Positions 34,277-43,476 of a stretch of DNA of 64,000 nt are shown one piece after another. How positions within the stretch are numbered: the first letter of the stretch is position 1; each line of letters opens with the position of its first letter. Source of the stretch: an uncultured Lachnospiraceae bacterium (GTDB lineage Bacteria > Bacillota > Clostridia > Lachnospirales > Lachnospiraceae). The notes under the pieces were generated by a model. That model was not told the DNA's origin and did no database searches. It was given only the letters and a program-made list of their open reading frames with translations. Location of the stretch: the NCBI GenBank assembly GCA_947626415.1, contig CANQSA010000007.1:1-64000 (forward strand). The letters are read 5' to 3'. The position numbers were made by a program, and so were the translations under genes.

Positions 34277-34305
34277 TTGATTTTGCGGCCTAAATAATTT
34301 ATAAT
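34277..34305 (+). promoter_or_regulatory. Promoter for the 106-aa hypothetical gene
   Basis: TTGATT (34277-34282), 17-bp spacer, TATAAT (34300-34305). Confidence 0.65.
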
Positions 34306-34360
34306 TTTAATGATTAGATTCCAACAGATTCTAAGAGATTCAATCCGAAGGAGACGGCAT

Positions 34361-34681
34361 ATGATGAAAAATAAGGAAGAATTGAAAAATGTGATCTACC
34401 AGCTTGTAACCGGAACCAGAAATCTGGCGGAGTATCCCGCAGAAGAAAGCCGGTATGTCGCGAATGCGTTTGCGGAAGGAGAACCGTGTGCGGACAGGTA
34501 CCGGGAGATCTTTGAGACTGAAAATCGTTTATGCGAGCGTTTGGGGGTGGAAAATGATCCTGATGTGGATATGCTGGCGGACGGTTTTCTGGAGATCATG
34601 GAAATCGTTTCCAAAAAAATGTTTGACTATGGGATGCTTTTAAAAGACAAAGCGGGAGAGTTTGATTCTATTGACGGCTAA
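34361..34681 (+). CDS. Conserved-looking 106-aa helical protein
   Basis: Acidic, helical protein (ELKNVIYQLVTGTRNLAEYPAEESRYVANAFAEG..., ending MFDYGMLLKDKAGEFDSIDG). ATG 34361 is chosen because GAAGGAG lies 8 nt upstream; an upstream in-frame ATG at 34310 has none. It has its own promoter, and its last codons contain the next promoter. No family or function is recognised. It precedes a signalling operon but seems to be a separate unit. Confidence 0.65.
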   Translation: MMKNKEELKNVIYQLVTGTRNLAEYPAEESRYVANAFAEGEPCADRYREIFETENRLCERLGVENDPDVDMLADGFLEIMEIVSKKMFDYGMLLKDKAGEFDSIDG

Positions 34682-34699
34682 TGAGGGCTGTGTTATAAT
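34671..34699 (+). promoter_or_regulatory. Promoter of the hpt/HD-GYP/kinase operon
   Basis: TTGACG (34671-34676), 17-bp spacer, TATAAT (34694-34699). The -35 box lies inside the last codons of the upstream gene. Confidence 0.75.
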
Positions 34700-34783
34700 T
34701 TTATTGATTTGTTACAGATATTCCAGGCACGCGATTTTCGGGTGTCTGGAATAGTTGCATAAAATGTAGAAGGAGACAGATGA

Positions 34784-35140
34784 ATGAGTTTGTTGGATGA
34801 ATTGCAGGAACTGGGTGCAAACGTAGAAGAAGGAAAGGGCAGATTTATGGGAAATGTCTCCCTGTATGAACGGATGCTGGGAAAATTTCCGGATATGGTG
34901 ACGCAGAATGAGATCCGTGCGGATTTTGTATATCCGGATTATACCGAAGTGATCACAAAAGCACATACATTAAAAGGTGTTACCGGGAACCTTTCTCTGA
35001 CGCCGCTATATACTGCCTATACAGAGGTTGTGAACCTGCTGCGCGGAGGAGAACCTGAGCGCGCGAAAGAAATTTATCTGAAGATGCTGCCGACGCAGGA
35101 AGCGATGATCCGGTGTATTCGGCAGAGCAGTCAGGGATAG
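34784..35140 (+). CDS. Histidine phosphotransfer (Hpt) protein
   Basis: This 118-aa four-helix Hpt protein has the phospho-acceptor motif AHTLKGVTGNLSLTPLY (H near residue 65). It relays phosphate between the receiver domains of the hybrid kinase and a response regulator. ATG 34784 follows AGGAGAC. It is the first gene of a three-gene relay operon with the HD-GYP regulator and the hybrid kinase. Confidence 0.9.
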   Translation: MSLLDELQELGANVEEGKGRFMGNVSLYERMLGKFPDMVTQNEIRADFVYPDYTEVITKAHTLKGVTGNLSLTPLYTAYTEVVNLLRGGEPERAKEIYLKMLPTQEAMIRCIRQSSQG

Positions 35141-35156
35141 AAGGCGGGAGATTTTC

Positions 35157-36203
35157 ATGAAGAAAAGAATTTTAATTGTAGATGATGTGGAACTGAACCG
35201 GGTGATCCTGGCGGAGATTTTTAAAGACGTTTATGAGATCATAGAAGCGTGCGACGGAGCGGAAGCGATTGGGATCATCAACGGGAATGAAGAAATCGCA
35301 GCCGTGCTGCTGGATCTGATCATGCCGAATGTGGACGGACTGGGCGTACTGCGGGATATGAATCAGACCGGGAAGATCAAAAATATCCCGGTATTTCTGA
35401 TCACCGCGGCCAGCAGTGAAGAAATGCTGTTAGAGGGATATAATCTGGGTGCGGTGGATGTCATTACCAAACCGTTTCTGCCGCATTTCCTGCGCTGCCG
35501 GATCACAGGCGTAGTCGAGTTATATGAACACCGGAACAATCTGGAAAGTCTGGTTGCGCAGCAGTTAAAGAAGATTGAGAGCATGAACCAGTCGATGGTG
35601 GAAACCTTAGCTACCATTATTGAGTTTCGGGACTGCGAGTCCGGAGAACATGTAAAACGGATCCGCGGCCTGACGGAGAAACTGATGGTCGAAGCAGGCA
35701 GACAGTATCCGGAGTATTATATGCCGCCGGAAGAGATCGAGAAGATCGGAGTTGCTTCCGTACTGCATGATGTGGGCAAGATCGCAATCCCCGATATGAT
35801 CTTAAATAAGCCGGGACGTCTGACCGCAGAGGAATTTGCGGTTATGAAGGAGCATACGACCAGAGGCTGCGAGATGCTGGAACAGATTCCGGCGGACGTG
35901 ATGGACGAAGGCGTTTACCGGTACAGTTACGATATCTGCCGGCACCACCATGAGCGTTGGGATGGGAAAGGATATCCGGACGGGCTCAAAGAAGATGAGA
36001 TTTCCATTTGGGCACAGGCGGTTTCCGTTGCGGATGTGTATGACGCCCTGACATCGGAACGGGTCTATAAGAAGGCTTATGAGCCTGAGAAGGCGGTATC
36101 CATGATACATAACGGGGAATGCGGAACCTTTAATCCCAGGCTGCTGCATATTTTTGATGTGGTAATGCGTCGGGATGCTTCAGAAAAACAGGACGGAGAA
36201 TAA
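35157..36203 (+). CDS. Response regulator with HD-GYP output domain
   Basis: This 348-aa protein has a REC domain (residues 1-120: ILIVDDVELNR, phospho-acceptor D in AVLLDLIMPNVDG, K in VDVITKPF), a short coiled coil, then HD-GYP: TIIEFRDCESGEHVKRI, VLHDVGKIAIPD and HHERWDGKGYPDGL. The GYP residues are intact, so it is likely a cyclic-di-GMP phosphodiesterase. It lies 16 bp after hpt and 7 bp before the kinase, so the three should form one phosphorelay lowering c-di-GMP in response to an external cue. Confidence 0.92.
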   Translation: MKKRILIVDDVELNRVILAEIFKDVYEIIEACDGAEAIGIINGNEEIAAVLLDLIMPNVDGLGVLRDMNQTGKIKNIPVFLITAASSEEMLLEGYNLGAVDVITKPFLPHFLRCRITGVVELYEHRNNLESLVAQQLKKIESMNQSMVETLATIIEFRDCESGEHVKRIRGLTEKLMVEAGRQYPEYYMPPEEIEKIGVASVLHDVGKIAIPDMILNKPGRLTAEEFAVMKEHTTRGCEMLEQIPADVMDEGVYRYSYDICRHHHERWDGKGYPDGLKEDEISIWAQAVSVADVYDALTSERVYKKAYEPEKAVSMIHNGECGTFNPRLLHIFDVVMRRDASEKQDGE

Positions 36204-36210
36204 ATCGTAC

Positions 36211-38772
36211 ATGGAATGGAAAGTTAAAAAATTTCTGATCGTCAGCCTGATCGCGGAATTTGTGATCAGTATCTGTATTTTTTACGGCGTGACGGTATAT
36301 CTGGGGAATAAAACAGAGGAGTCGGTTTCCGAGGTTACGGAAATCTATATGTCTGAGATCAATCAACAGCTGCAGCAGAAATTTACGTCGATCGTGCAGC
36401 TGCGGCTGGAACAGATGGGCGTGATCATCGGTCTGATTCCTCCGGAAGAAAATAAAGATACCGAAACTGTCATGAAGCGGCTGGAACAGAGCGCCAGTAT
36501 CCGGGGCTTTGTCTCTATGGGCTTTTATACCGGAAACCAGCAGATCGAGACATTTTACGGAGATCCGATCAGGATCGCAGGGGTTGACAATGTCTATGAA
36601 TCTCTGGAAGAAGGCGGGAATATCATCGCTGAGGGACAGACGGACGACGGTGAAAAGATACTGATCTTCGGAAGGCCGGCGGCCTACCAGCTGCAGAACG
36701 GTGAAAAAAGTGTAGCGCTGGTTGCTTCTATTTCCATGGATATGCTGGAGGAGAGCATGTATCTGGATGAGGGCAATTCTCTGGCGTTTTCCCATATCAT
36801 AGATCAGGACGGAAATTTTATTATCCGAAATAAAGACGCAGCGCATAACACCAGTTTTTTTGAACGGATCGAACATGATTATGAGCCGGTTGACGGAAAA
36901 GAACCGGAGGACTATATCCGGGAACTGCACGAGGCGATCGAGACCGGAGCGGATTACTGTACGCTGATACAGGTAAACGGGGAACGCCGCCATATTTTCT
37001 GCGCGCCGATTGCCCAGAATTCCGATTGGTATCTGATCTCGGTTATGCCGAACGGCGTTTTGGAGGATGCGGTTACCGGTCTGGAAACGGTACGGATCCT
37101 TGCGATGTTTTTCTGCTCCTTTACGATCCTGTTAACCATGCTGATCGTATTTTTACTGTATCTGCGGAAATCGCAGAAACAGGTGCATGAATTGAATCAG
37201 GCCAGGGCGGAAGCCATTCATGCCAATCAGGCGAAGAGTGAATTTTTATCCAGTATGAGTCATGACATTCGTACGCCGATGAACGCGATCGTGGGTATGA
37301 CGGAGATTGCGCTGAAAAATCTGGATGACAAAGAACGGACGGAGGACTGCCTGAAAAAGGTGCGGCTTTCCAGCAAGCATCTGCTGGGACTGATCAACGA
37401 CGTGCTGGATATGTCGAAGATCGAAAGCGGTAAGATGACGTTAAACATCGCGCCGATGTCACTGCGGGAAACCATGGATGATATTGTCAATATCATGCAG
37501 CCGCAGGTGAAGGACCGGAACCAGTTCTTTGATATATTTATTGAAAAGATCATTGCGGAAAATGTAAACTGCGACAGTGTCCGCCTGAATCAGATCCTGT
37601 TGAATATCCTGTCTAATTCGGTCAAATTTACGCCGGAAAAAGGACAGATCAGCGTACATCTGTATCAGGAGGAGTCCCCGCACGGCGATGATCTTGTGCG
37701 GACCCATTTCCGGATCACAGATACGGGAATCGGGATGTCAAAAGAATTTCAGCAGCATATCTGGGACACCTTCGCCAGAGAAGATACGGAACAGGTGCAG
37801 AACATCACCGGTACCGGTCTGGGCATGGCGATCACAAAATGTATTGTAGATCTGCTAAACGGAACGATTACGGTAGAAAGCGAGCCGGGAAAGGGAACGG
37901 AGTTCCATGTGATCCTGGATCTGGCAAAAGCGGACGGGACGGAAGAAGAAATGCATCTGCCGGATTGGAATATTCTGGTGGTAGATGACAATGATCAGCT
38001 GTGCCGCAGCGCGGTATCCAATCTGGAAGAACTGGGCACCCATGCGGAATGGATCCTGGACGGCCGGGAAGCAGTTAAGCTGATCGAGAAGCGGCATCAG
38101 GAACATAACGACTATCACTTTGTCCTGATCGACTGGAAGATGCCGCATATGGACGGTCTGCAGACGATCCGGGAGGTGCGCCGCACCGTCGGAACGGAAG
38201 TACCGATCTTTTTGATCTCCGCGTATGACTGGAGCGATATCGAAGAAGAAGCGATTGCCGCAAATGTAGAAGGATTTATCCCGAAGCCGCTGTTTAAATC
38301 GACTTTGTACGCATGTCTGAGCCAGTATATGGGAGAAGGAACCCGTGTGGAAAAGCAGGTATTAGAAGCGGAGGAAGCGGTTGATTTCACCGGCAGGCGG
38401 ATCCTGCTGGCGGAGGATATCGAGATCAACTGGGAGATCGCCAATGAGATTCTGTCCTCTGTGGGCCTGGTATTGGAGTGGGCGCAGAACGGTAAGGTCT
38501 GCGTAGAGATGTTTGAACAGTCGGAACCGGGCTATTATGACGCTGTGCTGATGGATATCCGGATGCCGGTCATGAGCGGTTATGACGCGGCAAGAGAAAT
38601 CCGGAAGCTGGATCATCCGGATCGGGATCTGCCGATCATCGCAATGACTGCCGACGCGTTTTCCGGTGATGTGCAGCGGTGCCTGGATGCCGGCATGAAT
38701 GCGCATGTGGCGAAACCGATCGATGTAAAAGAGCTGATGCAGGTTTTGCAGAAATATTTAAATGAGATATAA
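36211..38772 (+). CDS. Membrane hybrid sensor histidine kinase
   Basis: This 853-aa kinase has TM1 at about 7-29, an extracytoplasmic sensor domain of about 260 residues (Cache-like), and TM2 at about 290-316. HisKA follows with the phospho-accepting His near 351 (FLSSMSHDIRTPMNAIVGM), then HATPase_c (N-box LLNILSNSVKFTPEKG, G boxes DTGIGMS and GTGLGMAI), and two C-terminal receiver domains (VLIDWKMPHMDGL and VLMDIRMPVMSGY). It should pass phosphate through Hpt to the HD-GYP regulator. ATG 36211, after GGAGAATAA, is preferred to 36175, which lies in the upstream gene. A terminator follows. Confidence 0.92.
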   Translation: MEWKVKKFLIVSLIAEFVISICIFYGVTVYLGNKTEESVSEVTEIYMSEINQQLQQKFTSIVQLRLEQMGVIIGLIPPEENKDTETVMKRLEQSASIRGFVSMGFYTGNQQIETFYGDPIRIAGVDNVYESLEEGGNIIAEGQTDDGEKILIFGRPAAYQLQNGEKSVALVASISMDMLEESMYLDEGNSLAFSHIIDQDGNFIIRNKDAAHNTSFFERIEHDYEPVDGKEPEDYIRELHEAIETGADYCTLIQVNGERRHIFCAPIAQNSDWYLISVMPNGVLEDAVTGLETVRILAMFFCSFTILLTMLIVFLLYLRKSQKQVHELNQARAEAIHANQAKSEFLSSMSHDIRTPMNAIVGMTEIALKNLDDKERTEDCLKKVRLSSKHLLGLINDVLDMSKIESGKMTLNIAPMSLRETMDDIVNIMQPQVKDRNQFFDIFIEKIIAENVNCDSVRLNQILLNILSNSVKFTPEKGQISVHLYQEESPHGDDLVRTHFRITDTGIGMSKEFQQHIWDTFAREDTEQVQNITGTGLGMAITKCIVDLLNGTITVESEPGKGTEFHVILDLAKADGTEEEMHLPDWNILVVDDNDQLCRSAVSNLEELGTHAEWILDGREAVKLIEKRHQEHNDYHFVLIDWKMPHMDGLQTIREVRRTVGTEVPIFLISAYDWSDIEEEAIAANVEGFIPKPLFKSTLYACLSQYMGEGTRVEKQVLEAEEAVDFTGRRILLAEDIEINWEIANEILSSVGLVLEWAQNGKVCVEMFEQSEPGYYDAVLMDIRMPVMSGYDAAREIRKLDHPDRDLPIIAMTADAFSGDVQRCLDAGMNAHVAKPIDVKELMQVLQKYLNEI

Positions 38773-38777
38773 GCGAT

Positions 38778-38818
38778 TGCTGCAGATTTTTGACCGGATC
38801 TGCAGCAGTCTTATTTTT
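38778..38818 (+). terminator. Terminator of the phosphorelay operon
   Basis: TGCTGCAGAT (38778-38787) pairs perfectly with ATCTGCAGCA (38798-38807), followed by a T-rich tail. Confidence 0.85.
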
Positions 38819-38862
38819 ACCCGTTAGGGAATATGGTATACAATAATCAGGAGGAAACAATC

Positions 38863-40500
38863 ATGCAGACCAGACAGGAATTTGCCGATAAAATGCTGGA
38901 GATTCTGGAACCGTTAAAGCCTTTTTACAGTAAAGAAAAAGCATTGCTGAAGCTGGGAGATACCAGCGCCCATTATCCGGATCATACCGCCTGGGTAGAG
39001 GGGTTTGCGAGACCGCTGTGGGCGATCGCTCCGTTTTTGGGCGGCGGCAGCAGAAATGCGGAATGGGAAGAAATATACAGACGCGGTCTGGCAGCGGGAA
39101 CCGATCCGCAGTCGGAAGAATACTGGGGAGACTGCCGGCCGTATGATCAAATGTTAGTGGAAATGGCGTCGATGGCGTTTACGATCTTACTCGCGAAGGA
39201 ACCGATCCTTGATAAAATGACGGAGCAGGAACGGCAGAATCTGTACCGCTGGCTGTCGCAGATCAATACAAATCCATGCTATGACTGCAACTGGCGTTTT
39301 TTCCATATTTTAGTGAATGTCGCCTTGAAACAGGCGGGACAGGAGTATGACCAAAGCGGTATGGAGGCGGGACTTCAGTTCATTGAATCCTGTTATGTGG
39401 GAGACGGCTGGTATCTGGACGGCCCGGACGGCTACGCGGATTACTATGTGCCCTGGGCCATGCATTTCTATGGGATTGTCTACGCTATGTTTATGCAGGA
39501 TACGGACCCCGAACGGTGCAGCCGCTTTTTGGAACGGGCCATGCAGTTTGGAAAGGAATTCGTCTATTGGTTCTCTCCGGACGGAAGCGCGGTGCCCTAC
39601 GGACGTTCTCTGACATACCGGTTCGCGCAGGCTGCATTTTATTCTGCCTGCGTGATGGCGGAGATTGAGCCTCTGCCGCTTGGCGTGATGAAGGGGATTA
39701 TTGTGCGAAATCTGGAATATTGGCTGCGGCAGCCTGTTTTTGATCACGCGGGGGTATTGACGATCGGGTACTGCTATCCGAATCTGCAGATGGCGGAAAG
39801 CTATAACGCGCCGGGATCGCCCTATTGGTGCATGAAGCTGTTTGCCTGTCTGGCAAGACCCGAAAACGATCCGTTCTGGCAGGCGGAGCCGTTGCCGCTG
39901 CCGCCGCTGGAACCGCAGAAATACCTGCCGCATGCCCGCCGGATCATACAGCGGATGCCGGATGGAAATGTCGTCATGCTGCCGGCCGGAAATCTTCTGT
40001 ATCATATCCATACGCATACGGAGGAAAAATATTCAAAGTTTGCTTATTCTTCCAAATACGGGTTCAGCGTGATGCGCTCCGCCGTCAATTTCGCGGAAGC
40101 CGCGCCGGACAGTGTGCTGTCCTTTGAAGTGGACGGACATATTTTTGTAAGAAACCATGTGGAGCAGTGGAGCGGCAGCGAGACATCGATGAAGTCGGTC
40201 TGGTCGCCGTTTCTGGGAATCCGGGTGCAGACCGAGGTAATACCGGAGTCCTGGGGACACCGGCGGATCCATGTGGTGGAAAGCGATTATGACTGCGTCG
40301 CGTATGACGCCGGATTCGCGCTGCCTTTGGATGCAAAAGAGACGGGCTGGGTGGAACGGATTCAGGGTACGGGCGAGGAAATGCTTCTGCCTGTAGATCC
40401 GAATACGAACCTGATCCGAAGCAAGACCAAAATCCCAGCGGTAAAATATGCGATTCACAAAGGAAAAAATGTATTGGAGACAGCGTTTCGATATGATTAA
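38863..40500 (+). CDS. DUF2264 family protein
   Basis: This 545-aa cytosolic protein has the DUF2264 pattern: HTAWVEGFARPLWAIAPFLGGG near residue 45, then NPCYDCNWRFFHILVNVALKQAG and DGWYLDGPDGYADYYVPWAMHFYGI, an alpha/alpha-barrel style sequence seen in unsaturated-saccharide hydrolases and lyases. ATG 38863 has AGGAGG upstream. It overlaps the heparinase-like gene by 8 bp, so both probably act on the same (possibly uronic acid-containing) saccharide. No signal peptide, so the substrate would be imported oligosaccharide. Confidence 0.85.
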   Translation: MQTRQEFADKMLEILEPLKPFYSKEKALLKLGDTSAHYPDHTAWVEGFARPLWAIAPFLGGGSRNAEWEEIYRRGLAAGTDPQSEEYWGDCRPYDQMLVEMASMAFTILLAKEPILDKMTEQERQNLYRWLSQINTNPCYDCNWRFFHILVNVALKQAGQEYDQSGMEAGLQFIESCYVGDGWYLDGPDGYADYYVPWAMHFYGIVYAMFMQDTDPERCSRFLERAMQFGKEFVYWFSPDGSAVPYGRSLTYRFAQAAFYSACVMAEIEPLPLGVMKGIIVRNLEYWLRQPVFDHAGVLTIGYCYPNLQMAESYNAPGSPYWCMKLFACLARPENDPFWQAEPLPLPPLEPQKYLPHARRIIQRMPDGNVVMLPAGNLLYHIHTHTEEKYSKFAYSSKYGFSVMRSAVNFAEAAPDSVLSFEVDGHIFVRNHVEQWSGSETSMKSVWSPFLGIRVQTEVIPESWGHRRIHVVESDYDCVAYDAGFALPLDAKETGWVERIQGTGEEMLLPVDPNTNLIRSKTKIPAVKYAIHKGKNVLETAFRYD

Positions 40501-42262
40501 GCAGTTAAAGAAATTTCTGGCGGACCGGGAAGCACAATTGGAACAGGCCGGCGAACTGCTTACGGCGGAGCCGATTCCGGAGCTGACGGAAGAATTGTTT
40601 TCTCTGTTTGAAAAAACAGGAAACCGGCTGCAGTATGAAGCGGTATATTTTAAGCGGAGAAAATATCTGTCCGTATTTGCGCTGTTAAGCATGCGCTATG
40701 GCAGAAAGCGGGATTTCAGACAACTAGAAACGGTCATTGCGGAAATCTGTAAAGAAACGTGCTGGGCTCTGCCCGCGCATGTGGGAGACCGGAGGAATCC
40801 GGATTGGAAGATTACAGTCGATCTGTTCGCGGCGGAGACGGCATTTGCGCTGGCGGAGATCACCGGGCGGCTTGCCGGAAAGCTGTCGTCATCTGTTTGT
40901 GAACGGGCAAAGCAGGAAGTGTTCCGTCGGGTCCTGACACCGTATATCAATTCAGATCCGCCTTACGCATGGTGGGAAACCAGTGAAATGAACTGGAACG
41001 CGGTGTGCTGCGGCTCAATCGGCGGCGCGGCCCTCTGGCTTATGCGGGAGCCGGAACTGAAACCGCTCCTGTTTCGGGTATGCGGGAGCCTGTCGCATTA
41101 TTTGGACGGCTTTTGCGAAGACGGCGCCTGTCTGGAAGGACTCGGCTATTATACCTATGGTATGAGCTTCTACACGGCTTTTGCCGATCTGCTTGCGGCA
41201 TATGCCCAAAAACAGGCGGATCCGGAACTGCAGCAGAGAGCGAAGGCGCTGCTTGCTGTTCCGAAAATGGAACAGATCGCGCTGTTTATGCAAAAATGTT
41301 TTGTGGCGGGCGGTCGGACGCTCAGTTTTTCAGACGGCAGCAGTCAGGATACATTTCGGATGGGACTGGCCGCTTATTTGGCGATGCAGTATCCGGCAGT
41401 CCGGTTTCCGGATTTTTCCATGGCGGCAGACCTGGAGTCGGATCCCTGTTACCGGTATCTGATCCTGTCAAGAGATTTCTTTTTTACCGAAGCATATCTG
41501 GCGCGGCTTTCCCATACCGGTTCGGAAAACAGAGCAGAGGAAGAAATCGAAACACGAAAAATACATGTCGGTCAGGTTGTTCTGCCCGAAGCCCAGTGGT
41601 CTGTCTGTACCTCCGCCGGCGGCAGCGTTCTGGCAGTAAAAGGCGGTCATAACGGAGAGCCGCACAATCACAACGACACAGGCAGCTTTCTCTGGCTGGC
41701 GGACGGGCAGGAGCTGCTGACGGATCTGGGGGCCGGAGAATATACCAAAGATTATTTTGGGGAAAATCGCTATACGATTCTGTGCTGCCGTTCCAAAGGA
41801 CATAATGTTCCGCTGATTGACGGCAAAGAGCAGAAGGCAGGAGCGGCTTACGGAGCCTCTTTCTTTGAAACAGACGGACGGGGCACGGTCAAAGTAGAAT
41901 TTGCCGGCGCCTATGGGCTGGGAGCGGAAGGAAAAATCCTGCGCACGGTTTCTTTTGATTTGGAGACAGGGGAGTGGCAGGTACGGGATGAATTTACGCT
42001 GCCGCAGACTACGGCGGTTACGGAAAATCTGATCAGCAAATATCCCTGCACGGCAGAGCCGGACGGATTTACCATTCACGCGCCGCGGGGAGACTATCGG
42101 ATCCGCTGTGAAGCCGGTACGCATTTCCGGGTAGAACCGGATCTGCACCGGGATCATGTGGGAGCCTCGATGCCGGTCTGGCGGATGCAGTGGGAGGCCC
42201 TCGGATTTCATCAGTTTTTTACAGGGAAACAGTTGGATTTTTCTGAAAGCATGGTAAAATAG
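40493..42262 (+). CDS. Heparinase II/III-like lyase
   Basis: This 589-aa protein has an N-terminal helical toroid (LAAYAQKQADPELQQ... region) and a C-terminal beta-sandwich whose start is the heparinase II/III motif KGGHNGEPHNHNDTGSFLWLADGQELLTDLGAGEYT. Such enzymes cleave uronic-acid polysaccharides by beta-elimination. It has no signal peptide, which suggests action on internalised oligomers. ATG 40493 is chosen because it overlaps the DUF2264 stop (ATGATTAA) in coupled fashion. Confidence 0.85.
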   Translation: MIKQLKKFLADREAQLEQAGELLTAEPIPELTEELFSLFEKTGNRLQYEAVYFKRRKYLSVFALLSMRYGRKRDFRQLETVIAEICKETCWALPAHVGDRRNPDWKITVDLFAAETAFALAEITGRLAGKLSSSVCERAKQEVFRRVLTPYINSDPPYAWWETSEMNWNAVCCGSIGGAALWLMREPELKPLLFRVCGSLSHYLDGFCEDGACLEGLGYYTYGMSFYTAFADLLAAYAQKQADPELQQRAKALLAVPKMEQIALFMQKCFVAGGRTLSFSDGSSQDTFRMGLAAYLAMQYPAVRFPDFSMAADLESDPCYRYLILSRDFFFTEAYLARLSHTGSENRAEEEIETRKIHVGQVVLPEAQWSVCTSAGGSVLAVKGGHNGEPHNHNDTGSFLWLADGQELLTDLGAGEYTKDYFGENRYTILCCRSKGHNVPLIDGKEQKAGAAYGASFFETDGRGTVKVEFAGAYGLGAEGKILRTVSFDLETGEWQVRDEFTLPQTTAVTENLISKYPCTAEPDGFTIHAPRGDYRIRCEAGTHFRVEPDLHRDHVGASMPVWRMQWEALGFHQFFTGKQLDFSESMVK

Positions 42263-42283
42263 ATAAAAAATGAATGGAGGTAA

Positions 42284-43387
42284 ATGATGAAGAATTTTGG
42301 ATTTGGCTGTATGCGGCTTCCGATGACGGAACAGAATGAAGTGGATTATACGGAATTTTCCAAAATGATCGATGTATTTCTGGAGGCCGGGTTTACGTAT
42401 TTTGATACGGCGCATCCGTATCTGGAAGAAAAGAGTGAGATCGCCATTCGGGAGTGTCTGGTAAAGCGGTATCCGCGCGACCGATACATATTGACCAACA
42501 AACTGACCTCCCCGTATTTTGAAACGGAAGCGGAGATTGAGCCGTTGTTTGAACAGCAGCTCGCTGCCTGCGGCGTGGAATACTTTGACTATTATCTGAT
42601 GCATGCGCAGAACAAACGGCAGAATGAGAAATACACCCAATGTCATGCCTACGAGGTAGCAGGCCGCCTGAAGGCGCAGGGAAAAATCCGGCATATCGGG
42701 ATTTCGTTCCATGACCGGGCCAATGTTCTGGACGATATTTTAAATCAGCATTCGGAGATCGAGGTGGTGCAGATCCAGTTTAATTATACCGATTACGAGG
42801 ATCTGATCGTACAGAGCCGTCTGTGCTATGAAGTATGCAGGAAACATGACAAGCCGGTGATTGTGATGGAACCGGTAAAGGGCGGGACGCTGCTTCGTCT
42901 GCCGGAGCGGGCCAAAGCCGTATTTGACAGACTGGGAGGCGGAAGTTACGCCAGCTATGCGATCCGGTTTGCCGCCAGCTTTGAAGGCGTATTCATGGTA
43001 CTGTCCGGTATGAGCAGTCTGGAACAGATGCTTGACAATATCAGTTATATGAAAGAGTTTCAGCCGCTGTCGAAGGAAGAATTCGCCGCGATCGACGAAG
43101 TACGCGAGATCTTCCGCAGCCAGGGACTGATCCCCTGTACGGCGTGCCGGTACTGCGTGGACGGCTGCCCGAAGAAGATTGATATTCCGGCGCTGTTTAG
43201 CTGCATGAACGCATGGAAGGTGTACAGCGCGCCCAACAGCCCGCGCCGTTATCTGCGGATCACAGAGGGAAAAGGGAAGGCGTCGGACTGCGTCAAGTGC
43301 GGCAGATGCGAGCAGATCTGTCCGCAGACCCTGCAGATCCGAAGCCTGCTTGAGAAGGTAGCAGACGAATTTGAATCGAATGCGTAA
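42284..43387 (+). CDS. Aldo/keto reductase with 4Fe-4S ferredoxin-type domain
   Basis: This 367-aa protein has an AKR barrel (GFGCMRLPM, YFDTAHPYL, KLTS, IRHIGISFHD) followed by cysteine clusters CTACRYCVDGCPKKIDIP and CVKCGRCEQICPQ. These are two Fe-S binding motifs typical of the anaerobe AKR subfamily. It likely reduces a carbonyl substrate using ferredoxin or NAD(P)H electrons. GGAGG precedes the two adjacent ATGs (42284/42287). It lies 21 bp after the heparinase-like gene and may serve the same sugar pathway. Confidence 0.9.
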   Translation: MMKNFGFGCMRLPMTEQNEVDYTEFSKMIDVFLEAGFTYFDTAHPYLEEKSEIAIRECLVKRYPRDRYILTNKLTSPYFETEAEIEPLFEQQLAACGVEYFDYYLMHAQNKRQNEKYTQCHAYEVAGRLKAQGKIRHIGISFHDRANVLDDILNQHSEIEVVQIQFNYTDYEDLIVQSRLCYEVCRKHDKPVIVMEPVKGGTLLRLPERAKAVFDRLGGGSYASYAIRFAASFEGVFMVLSGMSSLEQMLDNISYMKEFQPLSKEEFAAIDEVREIFRSQGLIPCTACRYCVDGCPKKIDIPALFSCMNAWKVYSAPNSPRRYLRITEGKGKASDCVKCGRCEQICPQTLQIRSLLEKVADEFESNA

Positions 43388-43476
43388 GAAAATGTGAAAT
43401 ACGGATGGTAAAATCAGCAAATTTGTGGTAAACTGATTTCACATCATTTCATTTATATGGTAAAGGAGATAGACAG

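Noticed and set aside
41468-42712. A 414-codon minus-strand frame across the heparinase-like and AKR genes
   Set aside because: Shadow of two well-supported plus-strand genes; no start signals or family features.
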